DNA of 64,000 nt from Kineococcus gynurae (GTDB lineage: Bacteria > Actinomycetota > Actinomycetes > Actinomycetales > Kineococcaceae), in NCBI RefSeq assembly GCF_050871315.1, contig NZ_JBJLRE010000007.1; one strand, 5' to 3'. Shown piece by piece: positions 33,224 to 41,149 of the stretch. Positions within the stretch are counted from its first letter, which is position 1. Every line of letters starts with the position of its first letter. A program made the translations under genes and the position numbers. The notes beneath the pieces were generated by a model. It was not told where the DNA came from, ran no database searches, and saw only the letters and a list, made by a program, of their open reading frames with translations.

Positions 33224-33230
33224 GGCCGCG

Positions 33231-33236
33231 ATCCTA
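33231..33236 (-). promoter_or_regulatory. -10 hexamer TAGGAT, leaderless promoter of DUF3039-MFS-helicase operon
   Basis: TAGGAT on the minus strand ends 7 nt before the ATG at 33223. Confidence 0.65.
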
Positions 33237-33258
33237 CGTCCGGGACCGGCGGGCGGTC

Positions 33259-33843
33259 TCAGTTGAGGGTGGGGTCGGCGGGGAAGCTGGCCACCAGCGC
33301 GAGGTCGCCGCCCTGTCGCCGCAGGACGGCCGCCCAGAGATCCTCGGGATCGTCGGTGAAGGCGTCGCGGGCCTCGGCGGGGAGCACGAACCAGGCGCCG
33401 TCGGCGATCTCCTCCTCGAGCTGGGCCGCGCTCCAGCCCGCGTAGCCGGCGAAGATGCGGAGGCCGGCGAGCTCCGGACCGACGGTCTCCGGCGGGGTGT
33501 CGAGGTCGACGAGCCCGACCGAGCCCAGACCGGCGGAGCCGAACACCCGCCGCACGCCCACCGGGTCCGGCCGGTCGCCGGGGACGGCGACGAGGCCGAG
33601 CGCGGAGTCGAGGGCGACGGGACCACCCTGGAAGAGCTTGCCCGGAGCAGTGGCCAACGGCTGCCAGGCGGGCAGGACGACGTCGACGTCCACGTCGAGG
33701 GGCCGGTTCACGACCACGCCCAGGGCCCCGTCGTCGTCGTGGTTGAGGACGAGCACGACGCTGCGCGCGAAGTTCGGGTCGCGCAGCGACGGCGTGGCCG
33801 TCAGCAGACGTCCCGTGAGGCCCGAGGCGGGCAGCTTGCGCAT
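33259..33843 (-). CDS. YqgE/AlgH family protein (UPF0301)
   Basis: 194 residues. LTGRLLTATPSLRDPNFARS at the N-terminus, the NHDDDGALGVVVNRPL block and FAGYAGWSAAQLEEEIADGA are the conserved family features. The family is named for alginate regulation in Pseudomonas, but the biochemical role is unknown. ATG with GGAG about 5 nt upstream. Single-gene unit, 35 nt upstream of the DUF3039 promoter region. Confidence 0.92.
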   Translation of the reverse strand: MRKLPASGLTGRLLTATPSLRDPNFARSVVLVLNHDDDGALGVVVNRPLDVDVDVVLPAWQPLATAPGKLFQGGPVALDSALGLVAVPGDRPDPVGVRRVFGSAGLGSVGLVDLDTPPETVGPELAGLRIFAGYAGWSAAQLEEEIADGAWFVLPAEARDAFTDDPEDLWAAVLRRQGGDLALVASFPADPTLN

Positions 33844-33911
33844 GGCTCCATCATGGCCCCCCGCCGGGGCGCGGCGGGCGGTGAGCCGACGACCGGCCCA
33901 GGGTCGCTTAA

Positions 33912-33926
33912 GTGAGAATCATTATC
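33912..33926. promoter_or_regulatory. Fur-family (Zur/FurA-like) box
   Basis: GTGAGAATCATTATC contains the GAGAAT-C-ATTATC core, close to the Fur consensus half-sites (GATAATGATTATC class) and to actinobacterial Zur/FurA sites. Half-site symmetry is 5 of 7. It abuts the -10 hexamer TACAGT at 33927-33932, in the spacer of the promoter. A metal-dependent repressor is therefore expected; which metal cannot be told. Confidence 0.55.
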
Positions 33927-33932
33927 TACAGT
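33927..33932 (+). promoter_or_regulatory. -10 hexamer TACAGT, leaderless promoter of 33939 gene
   Basis: TACAGT ends 6 nt before the ATG at 33939 and lies directly after the Fur-family box. Confidence 0.6.
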
Positions 33933-33938
33933 TCCGGG

Positions 33939-34271
33939 ATGGACAGCGTCTTCCCCACCCCCCGCATCGCGTTCCTCCTGGTCCCGCCGCAGGAGGTCGG
34001 GCTGCTGCACCGGTTGCGCCCGGCCGTCCGGGCGGGTCGGCGCAGCGTTCTCGTCGTCCTCGACCAGGCCCCGGCCCCCGACGCCGTCCAGCTCGGGGTC
34101 GGGTGGGGGTCGGCCGAACCCGGCCGGGCCCCGGTGTGCCAGACCGTCAGCTGGTTCGGCGGGCTGACCGCGGTCGAGGTCGGCGAGGTCGTCCGCCTGG
34201 TCGCCGAGGACCGGGTGGGCGAGATCCGCGGTCACCTGGCCGACCGCGCCCGACCCACCCGCACCCGCTGA
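33939..34271 (+). CDS. Small hypothetical protein under a Fur-family box
   Basis: 110 residues, soluble, with no cysteine-rich metal site. The N-terminal FPTPRIAFLLVPPQEVGLLH and later APVCQTVSWFGGLTAVEVGE are the most structured parts; the C-terminus is Arg-rich. No family is recognised. ATG at 33939 is preferred over the in-frame GTG at 33912, because the GTG lies inside the operator and the -10 TACAGT ends 6 nt before the ATG. Its control by a Fur-type box suggests a role in iron or zinc shortage. Confidence 0.6.
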   Translation: MDSVFPTPRIAFLLVPPQEVGLLHRLRPAVRAGRRSVLVVLDQAPAPDAVQLGVGWGSAEPGRAPVCQTVSWFGGLTAVEVGEVVRLVAEDRVGEIRGHLADRARPTRTR

Positions 34272-34284
34272 CCGACGACGGGTC

Positions 34285-34299
34285 GGTGCCCCTGGCACC
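34285..34299. terminator. Hairpin between convergent genes
   Basis: GGTGCC-CCT-GGCACC forms a 6-bp stem with a 3-nt loop in the 40-bp gap between the convergent 33939 gene and the GGDEF gene. No T-run follows; it is a candidate bidirectional terminator. Confidence 0.4.
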
Positions 34300-34311
34300 C
34301 GGGCGGGACCC

Positions 34312-35166
34312 TCAGTCCTGCTCGCCCCGTTTGCGCCGGTACATCCGGGCGTCGGCCTGGGCGAGCACCTGCACCGGGGGCAGCGCCGGATCGTCCACGA
34401 CCGAGCCGATGCTGCTGCGGACCCGGACCTGCCGGTCCTCCCCCACGCCGACGACGACGTCGGCCAGCGCCTGGGCCAGCCGCGCGGTGAGCGCCTCGGC
34501 CCCGGAGTCCCCCGGGTTCTCGGCGAGGACGACGAACTCGTCGCCCCCGAACCGGGCGACGGTGTCCCCCGCCCGGGCGGTGGCCGCCAGCACCTGGGCC
34601 ACCCCCACCAGGGCCGCGTCGCCCGCGGCGTGGCCGTACGTGTCGTTGACCTGCTTGAGCCCGTCGACGTCGCAGAAGACCACCAGCGGGGGTCGACCGC
34701 CACGGGCGGACCGCGAGCGCAGCAGACGCCACCGGTCCTCCAGCAGCGAACGGTTCGGCAGCCCCGTCAACCGGTCGTGGGTCGCCCGGTAGGAGAGGTC
34801 GCGCTGTCGTTCGACGTGGCCGGAGACGTCCCAGCAGGCGAGGCTGACCGACGGGATGCCGTCGACCTCGGTGACCCCGAGGAGCACCTCCAGCACCAGC
34901 GGGTCGGCGTCCCCCTCCGGTCGGCGCAGCCGCCACTCGGCGACCCCGCCGCCCCCGCGGGCCGCCCGGTCCAGCACGTCGGCCGCGTCGTCGCGGTCGT
35001 CCTCCTCCAGCAGCTCGACGAAGGCTCGTCCCACGGCCGACCCGCTCAGGGTCTCGGCCGCCGGGTTGGCCCACACCACGAGACCCTCCCGCACGACGAA
35101 GATCGCCATCGGTGAGTTCTCGACGAGTCCGCGGTACTCGTCCTGATCCACGTGCCCTCCACTCAT
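34312..35166 (-). CDS. Diguanylate cyclase with PAS domain
   Basis: 284 residues, no membrane segment. A PAS sensor domain (residues ~10-120; YRGLVENSPMAIFVVREGLV, NPAAETLSG) precedes a GGDEF domain (~125-280). The active-site loop RFGGDEFVVLAE is intact, and the inhibitory I-site RxxD (RAGD) lies five residues before it, so product inhibition by c-di-GMP is expected. LTGLPNRSLLEDR and DVDGLKQVNDTYGHAAGD are also canonical. ATG at 35166 with a G-rich ribosome site. It is cytoplasmic, so the PAS probably senses an internal ligand. Confidence 0.94.
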   Translation of the reverse strand: MSGGHVDQDEYRGLVENSPMAIFVVREGLVVWANPAAETLSGSAVGRAFVELLEEDDRDDAADVLDRAARGGGGVAEWRLRRPEGDADPLVLEVLLGVTEVDGIPSVSLACWDVSGHVERQRDLSYRATHDRLTGLPNRSLLEDRWRLLRSRSARGGRPPLVVFCDVDGLKQVNDTYGHAAGDAALVGVAQVLAATARAGDTVARFGGDEFVVLAENPGDSGAEALTARLAQALADVVVGVGEDRQVRVRSSIGSVVDDPALPPVQVLAQADARMYRRKRGEQD

Positions 35167-35330
35167 GCGCCCCCCCGGGCAGGGTCAACGGTGCGGGGGC
35201 GGAGGGCGGACGTCCAACCACGTCCAGGGATCTCCTTCGGACGGCGGACACGAGGTGACTCAGCGTTCCCGGAGGGTGGGGATCGACGAACGATCAACCC
35301 CTGGATGAGGGTTCTGGGGCCGGGAACGAC

Positions 35331-35364
35331 TCGAGGCGGCACCCCCGCAGGGGTACCGCCTCGA
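35331..35364 (-). terminator. ssrA terminator hairpin
   Basis: TCGAGGCGG (35331-35339) pairs with CCGCCTCGA (35356-35364), and an inner CCCC-GCA-GGGG extends the stem. It starts 7 nt beyond the tmRNA 3' end. There is no T-run, as is common for actinobacterial terminators. Confidence 0.75.
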
Positions 35365-35370
35365 TCAACC

Positions 35371-35735
35371 GGTGGAGATGGCGGGAATCGAACCCGCGTC
35401 CGTCAGCGTGTCACCAGGGCTTCTCCGGGTGCAGCTCGTCTATCGGTCTGCTCGGCCCCGGTGTTCCGACGAGCGAGTCACCGCCGGGCCCAGCCGCGTT
35501 GAGTGTCCCTCTCGCCTACGCGACCTCGGCGAGAGGTGAGCCTCCTAGTCGATGCCAGGACCCGGGGCGGAGGCGCACCCGGGATGACAGAGTCGCACTC
35601 GCTCAGGCGGCGAGGGCGAACTCGGTGCGCTTGGAATCGGCACCTATAGGTTTGCACGGAGCGTTGACGAGATAACCGTGCGTCCTCGACCCGCTTCCCC
35701 TGCTTCGACGACCGACGTCGAAACCTGTCATCCCC
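35371..35735 (-). ncRNA. ssrA: tmRNA (trans-translation RNA)
   Basis: The 5' GGGGATG pairs with 3' CATCTCC to form the tRNA-like acceptor stem, and the T-arm GGGTTCGATTCCC is clear near the 3' end (GACGCGGGTTCGATTCCCGC). The tag reading frame, at 35606-35641 with the TGA at 35603-35605, encodes ADSKRTEFALAA, ending in the AA degron. Only CC of the CCA tail is encoded. With SmpB (38824-39294) it rescues stalled ribosomes and marks products for Clp proteases; ClpS is also in this window. About 365 nt, normal length. Confidence 0.96.
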
Positions 35736-35858
35736 GTGTTGAGTTGTCGTCCCCCGGGCGGACCCGGGAAGCACGGCAAGTCTACGCCCGTCCGGCGGGA
35801 AGGACGAGCGGGTTACCGGTCCCCGCCCAGACCCCCGCCCGGCCCGCCTCCGCTCGCC

Positions 35859-36785
35859 TCAGACCTCGATGACGACCTTGCCGCGGACGTGACCGGTCTG
35901 CGACAGCTCCCAGGCGCGGGCCACCTCGGCCAGCGGGAACGTCCGGGCCAGGTCGACGTGCAGCTCGCCGGCGTCCACCAGCTCCACCAGGTGGGCCAGC
36001 CCCGCGGCGTCGGGCCGGACGAAGACGTAGCGCCCACCGAGCTCGGCCACCGCCGCGGCGTCGACCACGGTGACGATGCGACCCGGGTCGTGGACGAGGG
36101 CCGGGGAGACGTCCAGCGCGTCGCCCCCGACGAAGTCCAGCGCGGCGTCGACCCCGTCCGGGGCGAGGGCACGCACCCGCTCGGCCAGACCCTCGCCGTA
36201 CTCGACCGCCTCGACGTGCAACGTCTCGCGCAGGTAGGCGTGGTTGTCCGGGCCGGCGGTGCCGATGACCCTGGCCCCCCGCAGCCGGGCCAGCTGGGCC
36301 GCGAACTGCCCGACCCCGCCGGCGGCCGCGTGCACGAGCACGGTGTCGTCGGGTCCGACGCCGACGGCCTCGACCGCCTGCAGGGCGGTCAACCCGGCCA
36401 ACGGGAGGGCCGCGGCGTGGGTGAGGTCGACGGAGACGGGGGCGGCGGCGACGCAGCGGACCGGCACCGGGACCAGCTCGGCGTAGGTGCCCCACTGCAC
36501 GTCGTCGCGGCGGGCGTAGGCGATCACCTCGTCACCGGGGGCGAACTCGGTGACGGCCGGCCCGACCCGCTCCACGACGCCGGCGACGTCCCACCCGGGG
36601 ACGAGCGGGAACCGGTGCGGGAACAAAGGTTTCAGCTTCCCGGACGCCACCTTCCAGTCGACGGGGTTGACGCCGGCGGCGCGGACGGACACCAGGACGG
36701 TGTCGGGTCCCACGGGCGGATCGGCGACGTCGCGGAGGGACACCTTGTCGGCGCCCCCGAACTCGGTCAGTGCGGCTGCTCTCAC
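35859..36785 (-). CDS. NADP-dependent quinone/zinc-less MDR oxidoreductase
   Basis: 308 residues, medium-chain dehydrogenase superfamily, quinone-oxidoreductase branch. GroES-like domain (VLVSVRAAGVNPVDWKVASG), then the Rossmann loop VHAAAGGVGQFAAQLARLRG. The catalytic-zinc ligands of alcohol dehydrogenases are absent. It likely reduces quinones or enones with NADPH. GTG start with TACGGT 6 nt upstream, so leaderless. It lies between DUF2207 and ssrA on the same strand. Confidence 0.9.
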   Translation of the reverse strand: MRAAALTEFGGADKVSLRDVADPPVGPDTVLVSVRAAGVNPVDWKVASGKLKPLFPHRFPLVPGWDVAGVVERVGPAVTEFAPGDEVIAYARRDDVQWGTYAELVPVPVRCVAAAPVSVDLTHAAALPLAGLTALQAVEAVGVGPDDTVLVHAAAGGVGQFAAQLARLRGARVIGTAGPDNHAYLRETLHVEAVEYGEGLAERVRALAPDGVDAALDFVGGDALDVSPALVHDPGRIVTVVDAAAVAELGGRYVFVRPDAAGLAHLVELVDAGELHVDLARTFPLAEVARAWELSQTGHVRGKVVIEV

Positions 36786-36791
36786 GCCGTG

Positions 36792-36797
36792 ACCGTA
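36792..36797 (-). promoter_or_regulatory. -10 hexamer TACGGT, leaderless promoter of quinone reductase gene
   Basis: TACGGT on the minus strand ends 6 nt before the GTG at 36785. Confidence 0.6.
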
Positions 36798-36851
36798 GGC
36801 AGGGGCGCGACGGGCCGCACGGCGAGACCGCGACGGGCCCCGACGCGCGGG

Positions 36852-38717
36852 TCACCAGGACCCGCCGCCCCCTCCCCCCGCCCCGCCACCGGTGAAGGTG
36901 CTCGTGCCCGAGGTGCTCGACGTCGCGCTCGGGGCCGGTGCCCCCAGGGCGTCGGAGGACCGGGCCGAGAAGGTGCCGATCAGCCCGCCGAACACGGCGA
37001 TGTTGAGGGTGGCCCCCTCGGAGCGGCCGAACCAGTCGGGGACCGGCACGGGCGAGGTGGCCTGCAGGGTCCGGGCCCCGGCCGTCCACTCCTTGGTCGC
37101 GCCCAGGGCGACGGCGTGGGGCAGGAACTGCCCGAACCGTTCGCCGTCGGCCCCCGGCACCTGCGCGTACCGGGCCAGGGTGTCGCGGAAGGCCAGGCCG
37201 TCGGCCCGCACGGCGTGACCGGCCGGCGTCAACGGCGACACCCCGACCATCCCGACCAGCCCCGCCACCCCGACCAGGGTGAGCGCGGCACCGACCGCCC
37301 CGAACGTGGTGAGCCAGGCCAGCAGCCCCGTCGCCACCAGTCCCGCGACCAGCACCGCGACCGCCACCAGGACCCAGCGGCTGCGCGCCTCGACCGGACG
37401 ACGGGTGAACCATCCGCGCTCGACCGCGGCCTCGTCGAGCAGCTGCCGGACCTCGGCGGTCCCCGCGGAGGCCCGGGTGCGCAGCGCCGAGAGCGTGCTC
37501 TCCCGGGACCGTTTGCGGAACAGGGTCTTCAGCAGCCGACGTTCGGCCGGGCTCAGCGCGTCACGGCCCTCCAGACGACGCAGGCGGTAGTCCGCGGGCG
37601 GCCCCTCCCCCGGTTCGTCCTCGCTCGTCGGGCCGGTTCCCTCGGCCTCGATCTCCAGGTGCCCGCGCCGGGCCAGGTCCAGGACGGTCGCCACCACGTG
37701 GTCGTCGGTGGCCCCGCCGTGCACCAGCGACCCGAGCACCCCGGGGGCCACCCCGTCGGGCGGGGTGGCGTGGTAGGCGCTCACCCCCTCGACCCCGTTG
37801 CCCCCGGGTCGCCGGTCGGGCCGGTCACGGTGGCGCCGTCGGGCCGCGACGATCGCGGCCCCGCCCAGGGCGAGCACGCCCAGCGCGGCCCCGAGCGGAG
37901 CCGGCGCGAGGCTGAAGGCGCGGGCCGGACTGAACGTCTCGGTGAGCACCGGGGCGGCGGGGGTGATCGCACCGGGCGGCAGGTCCACGCCGACCGTGAC
38001 CCCCTCCTCCGGCCCCAGCCCGGTGACCTCGAAGCGGGCCCCGCCGGGGGACGTGACCGCGGCGGGGCAGGGGGTGCGCGAGCCGTCGGCGCCGAAGACG
38101 CACCGCACCGCGATCGGCTCGACCGGGGTCTCGACACTCACCCCGACCTCCCGGACGGGGACGGCCCATCCCGTCCCGACCGCGTCGACCGCGACGCTCA
38201 CGCCGGTCGGGGTGCGATCGGCCACGGCCTGCATCCGGTAGTCCAGCACGTAGGTCTGCACACCCGTCACGTCGTCGCGGTCGGGATCGCCGATGCGCAG
38301 TTCCAGGACGCCGCCGTCGGTCTCCTGCTGGACCTGCACGGGCGCCCCGCTCGGGCTGCTCACCGTGAGGTCGCCGACCGGGTAGAGCCGGTCGTGCGTC
38401 TGGTCGAAGGGAGCCGTCACCGGGATCGTGCGCAGCAACCCGTGCCGTTCCTGCGACCCGAAGTCGTAGGTGATCTCCTCCCGCACCCGGAGGGAGCCGT
38501 CGCCCTCGACGGTCAGGGTGGCCTGGATGGAGCGGACCGCCTCGTCGTCGCCCGGCTCCTCGGCGGCGGCCGCGGAGGCCGCGAGCGGGCCGCCCGACAC
38601 GCCGGCCGCCAGCACCACGGCGGCCAGCCGCAGGCCCAGGGTCCGTCCGCGCCCCCGCCGCGCGCCCGTCCCGGGGCACGGGATCGTCGGGGTCCGGGGG
38701 TGGGCGAACGCGGGCAT
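36852..38717 (-). CDS. DUF2207 domain membrane protein
   Basis: 621 residues. Predicted signal peptide or first membrane segment (LGLRLAAVVLAAGVSGGPLA), then an extracytoplasmic DUF2207 beta domain (SIQATLTVEGDGSLRVREEI, DFGSQERHGLLRTIPV), membrane helices near residues 270-290 and about 455-500, and a cytoplasmic winged-helix-like region (ATVLDLARRGHLEIEAEG). The C-terminus is Ser/Thr then glycine-rich (TGGGAGGGGGGSW), as in many family members. Function unknown; the fold is widespread in bacteria as predicted secretion or surface proteins. ATG at 38717; the true start may lie at a later in-frame codon. Confidence 0.9.
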   Translation of the reverse strand: MPAFAHPRTPTIPCPGTGARRGRGRTLGLRLAAVVLAAGVSGGPLAASAAAAEEPGDDEAVRSIQATLTVEGDGSLRVREEITYDFGSQERHGLLRTIPVTAPFDQTHDRLYPVGDLTVSSPSGAPVQVQQETDGGVLELRIGDPDRDDVTGVQTYVLDYRMQAVADRTPTGVSVAVDAVGTGWAVPVREVGVSVETPVEPIAVRCVFGADGSRTPCPAAVTSPGGARFEVTGLGPEEGVTVGVDLPPGAITPAAPVLTETFSPARAFSLAPAPLGAALGVLALGGAAIVAARRRHRDRPDRRPGGNGVEGVSAYHATPPDGVAPGVLGSLVHGGATDDHVVATVLDLARRGHLEIEAEGTGPTSEDEPGEGPPADYRLRRLEGRDALSPAERRLLKTLFRKRSRESTLSALRTRASAGTAEVRQLLDEAAVERGWFTRRPVEARSRWVLVAVAVLVAGLVATGLLAWLTTFGAVGAALTLVGVAGLVGMVGVSPLTPAGHAVRADGLAFRDTLARYAQVPGADGERFGQFLPHAVALGATKEWTAGARTLQATSPVPVPDWFGRSEGATLNIAVFGGLIGTFSARSSDALGAPAPSATSSTSGTSTFTGGGAGGGGGGSW

Positions 38718-38823
38718 GCCAGCGATCCGACCGCACCGGACCCCCCGCGCGCATCCCCAGGACGGCCCGGGCCCGACTCCGACGAACGACGGACGAACGC
38801 CGCCGGCGCTCAGCGGCCCTGCG

Positions 38824-39294
38824 TCAGCGGTTCTGCCGCAGCGACATCGCGCGTTCGGCCTCGCGGTTGTCCTGGCGCTCGCGCAACGCGTGCCGCTTGT
38901 CGTACTCCTTCTTGCCGCGGGCCAGCGCGATCTCGACCTTGACCCGACCGTCGCTGAAGTAGAGCTGCAACGGGACGATCGTGCGCCCGGACTCCCGCAG
39001 CTTGCCGGCCCACTTGTCGATCTCGTGCCGGTGGACGAGCAGCTTGCGCCGTCGGCGGGGCGAGTGGTTGGTCCAGGTCCCCTGCACGTACTCGGGGATG
39101 TGCACGTGCTCGAGCCAGAGCTCGCCGCGGTCGAGCTGGATGAACCCGTCGACCAGGGAGGCCCGCCCCATCCGCAACGCCTTGACCTCGGTGCCCATCA
39201 GCACGACGCCCGCCTCGAGGGTGTCGTCGATGTGGTAGTCGTGGCGAGCCTTGCGGTTGCTCGCGATCACCTTGCGGCCGGTCTCGCGGGGCAC
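38824..39294 (-). CDS. smpB: SsrA-binding protein
   Basis: 156 residues. Binds tmRNA and the stalled ribosome. NRKARHDYHIDDTLEAGVVL, the GTEVKALRMGRASLVDGF block and the basic C-terminal tail (KKEYDKRHALRERQDNREAE) are intact. GTG start with GAGGAG about 8 nt upstream. It follows ftsX and is on the same strand as ssrA, 3 kb upstream of it, in the usual actinobacterial order. Confidence 0.97.
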   Translation of the reverse strand: MPRETGRKVIASNRKARHDYHIDDTLEAGVVLMGTEVKALRMGRASLVDGFIQLDRGELWLEHVHIPEYVQGTWTNHSPRRRRKLLVHRHEIDKWAGKLRESGRTIVPLQLYFSDGRVKVEIALARGKKEYDKRHALRERQDNREAERAMSLRQNR

Positions 39295-39389
39295 GGCGGA
39301 ACTCCTCGACGTCGATCTTGACCCGGCCGCGCGGTGCGGGCGGAACGGTCGAGTCTAGTCGGGGCCCCGCCGCGGGCGCAGCGGAGAAT

Positions 39390-40304
39390 TCAGACCTTGA
39401 GCCAGCGCCGCAGGCTGAACAGCGAGGCGAGGACGGCGAGGACCACCCCGACCAGCAGCATCCAGGGCGCGGTCTCCACGAGCACGTCGTGGGAGTCGAT
39501 GAGGCGGGTGGTGAAGTTGGGCCGGTCGCGCAACCGGCCGAGGCCGTACTCGGTCAGGGCCCAGAGCGCCCCCGAGGCGAGCACCGACCCGATCAGCGCC
39601 GCGACGACGCCCTCGAGCACGAACGGCAGCTGGATCAGCAGCCGCGAGGCCCCGACCAGCCGCATGATGCTCGTCTCCCGGCGCCGGCTGAAGGCGGTCA
39701 GCCGGATCGTGGTCGAGACCAGCATGACCGAGCAGACCAGCATCAACCCCGCCAGTCCCAGGGCCACGACCGTCGCCGCGTCCAGGGCCGCGAACAACGG
39801 CCCGAGGATGCGTTGCAGGTCCGGAACCTCCTCCACGCCGGGGTAGCCCGTGAACGCGTCGCGGATCTCCTCGTAGCGGGAGGGGTCGGTCAGACTGACC
39901 CGGAAGGACTCCGGCAGCTGGTCGGGGGTGACGTTGGCCGCGTAGGCCTGGTCGAAGGTCTGCAGGAAGTTCTCGTACGCCTGCTCCTGCGACTCGTAGT
40001 AGACCTGGTCCACCAGCGGGGCCAGCGAGCCCGTGGTCAGCTCGGCCCGGATCGCGTCGCGCTGGGCGTCGGTCACCGCGCCCCCGGGGCAGGCGGTCGG
40101 CAGGCTCTCCGCCCCGCACAGGAAGATCGAGACCTGGACGCGGTCGTACCAGGTGCCCTTCATGATGTCGACCTGCTGCTGCACCAGCAGACCGGCGCCG
40201 AAGAAGAACAGCGACACCATGGTCACCAGGACGACCGAGACCGTCATGGTCAGGTTGCGACGCAACCCGATGAACATCTCGTTCAGGATGAAGCCGAGGC
40301 GCAC
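39390..40304 (-). CDS. ftsX: Cell division protein FtsX
   Basis: 304 residues; four membrane helices with a large extracytoplasmic loop after helix 1. The N-terminal RRNLTMTVSVVLVTMVSLFF and the C-terminal FtsX-permease helices (TAFSRRRETSIMRLVGASRL) are conserved. With FtsE it relays ATP-driven conformational change to peptidoglycan hydrolases such as RipC-type enzymes. The loop has two cysteines (FLCGAESLPTACPGG). GTG start. It follows ftsE by 53 nt. Confidence 0.96.
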   Translation of the reverse strand: MRLGFILNEMFIGLRRNLTMTVSVVLVTMVSLFFFGAGLLVQQQVDIMKGTWYDRVQVSIFLCGAESLPTACPGGAVTDAQRDAIRAELTTGSLAPLVDQVYYESQEQAYENFLQTFDQAYAANVTPDQLPESFRVSLTDPSRYEEIRDAFTGYPGVEEVPDLQRILGPLFAALDAATVVALGLAGLMLVCSVMLVSTTIRLTAFSRRRETSIMRLVGASRLLIQLPFVLEGVVAALIGSVLASGALWALTEYGLGRLRDRPNFTTRLIDSHDVLVETAPWMLLVGVVLAVLASLFSLRRWLKV

Positions 40305-40357
40305 TGCCGCGATCCCCTTTCTCGTTCAGAGTCGAGCGGTGCTCGAGCGGTGCGGGC

Positions 40358-41044
40358 TCAGCGCGACCCGTAGACGCCGCGGTCCTCGTCGCGCACGAGG
40401 CGGCCGTCGACGAGCTCGACCACCCGCTTGCGCATCTGGTCGACGATGTCGTCGTCGTGGGTGGCCATCACGATCGTGGTGCCGGTGCGGTTGATCCGGT
40501 CGAGGAGCTTCATGATCCCGACACTGGTGGTGGGGTCGAGGTTCCCGGTGGGTTCGTCGGCCAGCAGGATCGAGGGCCGGTTGACGAAGGCCCGCGCGAT
40601 GGCGACGCGCTGCTGCTCGCCACCGGACAGCTCGTGCGGTCGCCGCTTCTCCTTGCCGGCCAGGCCGACCAGCTGCAGCACCTCGGGCACGGTCTGCGCG
40701 ACGACGTGCCGAGGTTTGCCGAGCACCTGCAGGGCGAACGCGACGTTCTCGTAGACGCTCTTGTCGTGCAGCAGGCGGAAGTCCTGGAAGACGACGCCGA
40801 TCTGGCGGCGCAGCGCGGGCACCTTCCAGCTGCGCAGGCGCCCGACGTCCCGCCCCGCGACGGTCACCGTGCCGCTGGAGGCGCGGTCCTCCTTCAGCGC
40901 CAGGCGCAGGAAGGTGGACTTGCCCGAACCGCTGGGGCCGACGAGGAAGACGAACTCGCCCTTGTCGATCTGCAGGGTCAGTTCCGACAGCGCGGGACGC
41001 TGCCCGGCGCCGTAGACCTTGCTGACGCGTTCGAAAGTGATCAC
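40358..41044 (-). CDS. ftsE: Cell division ATP-binding protein FtsE
   Basis: 228-residue ABC ATPase. Walker A GPSGSGKSTFLRLAL, ABC signature LSGGEQQRVAIARAF and Walker B ILLADEPTGNLDP are intact, with H-loop MATHDDDIVD. Partner of FtsX. GTG start, without a good Shine-Dalgarno. It lies 105 nt downstream of prfB. Confidence 0.97.
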   Translation of the reverse strand: MITFERVSKVYGAGQRPALSELTLQIDKGEFVFLVGPSGSGKSTFLRLALKEDRASSGTVTVAGRDVGRLRSWKVPALRRQIGVVFQDFRLLHDKSVYENVAFALQVLGKPRHVVAQTVPEVLQLVGLAGKEKRRPHELSGGEQQRVAIARAFVNRPSILLADEPTGNLDPTTSVGIMKLLDRINRTGTTIVMATHDDDIVDQMRKRVVELVDGRLVRDEDRGVYGSR

Positions 41045-41149
41045 TCGTCGGGGCGGTCAGTCTCGGGGACAGGTGGGGTGGTGCTGCTGACCTCGAGCCA
41101 CTGTAGGCGACCGAACGGGTGAGATCTTCGACCCAGGGTGATGCGAGTG

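Noticed and set aside
33912..33938. GTG at 33912 as the start of the small protein under the Fur-family box
   Set aside because: It would put the start codon inside the operator and upstream of the -10 TACAGT, which ends 6 nt before the ATG at 33939.
35530..35550. AGAGGTGAGCCTCCTAG, similar to half of the iron box at 540
   Set aside because: It lies inside the tmRNA, where the bases are fixed by RNA structure, and the second half-site does not match.
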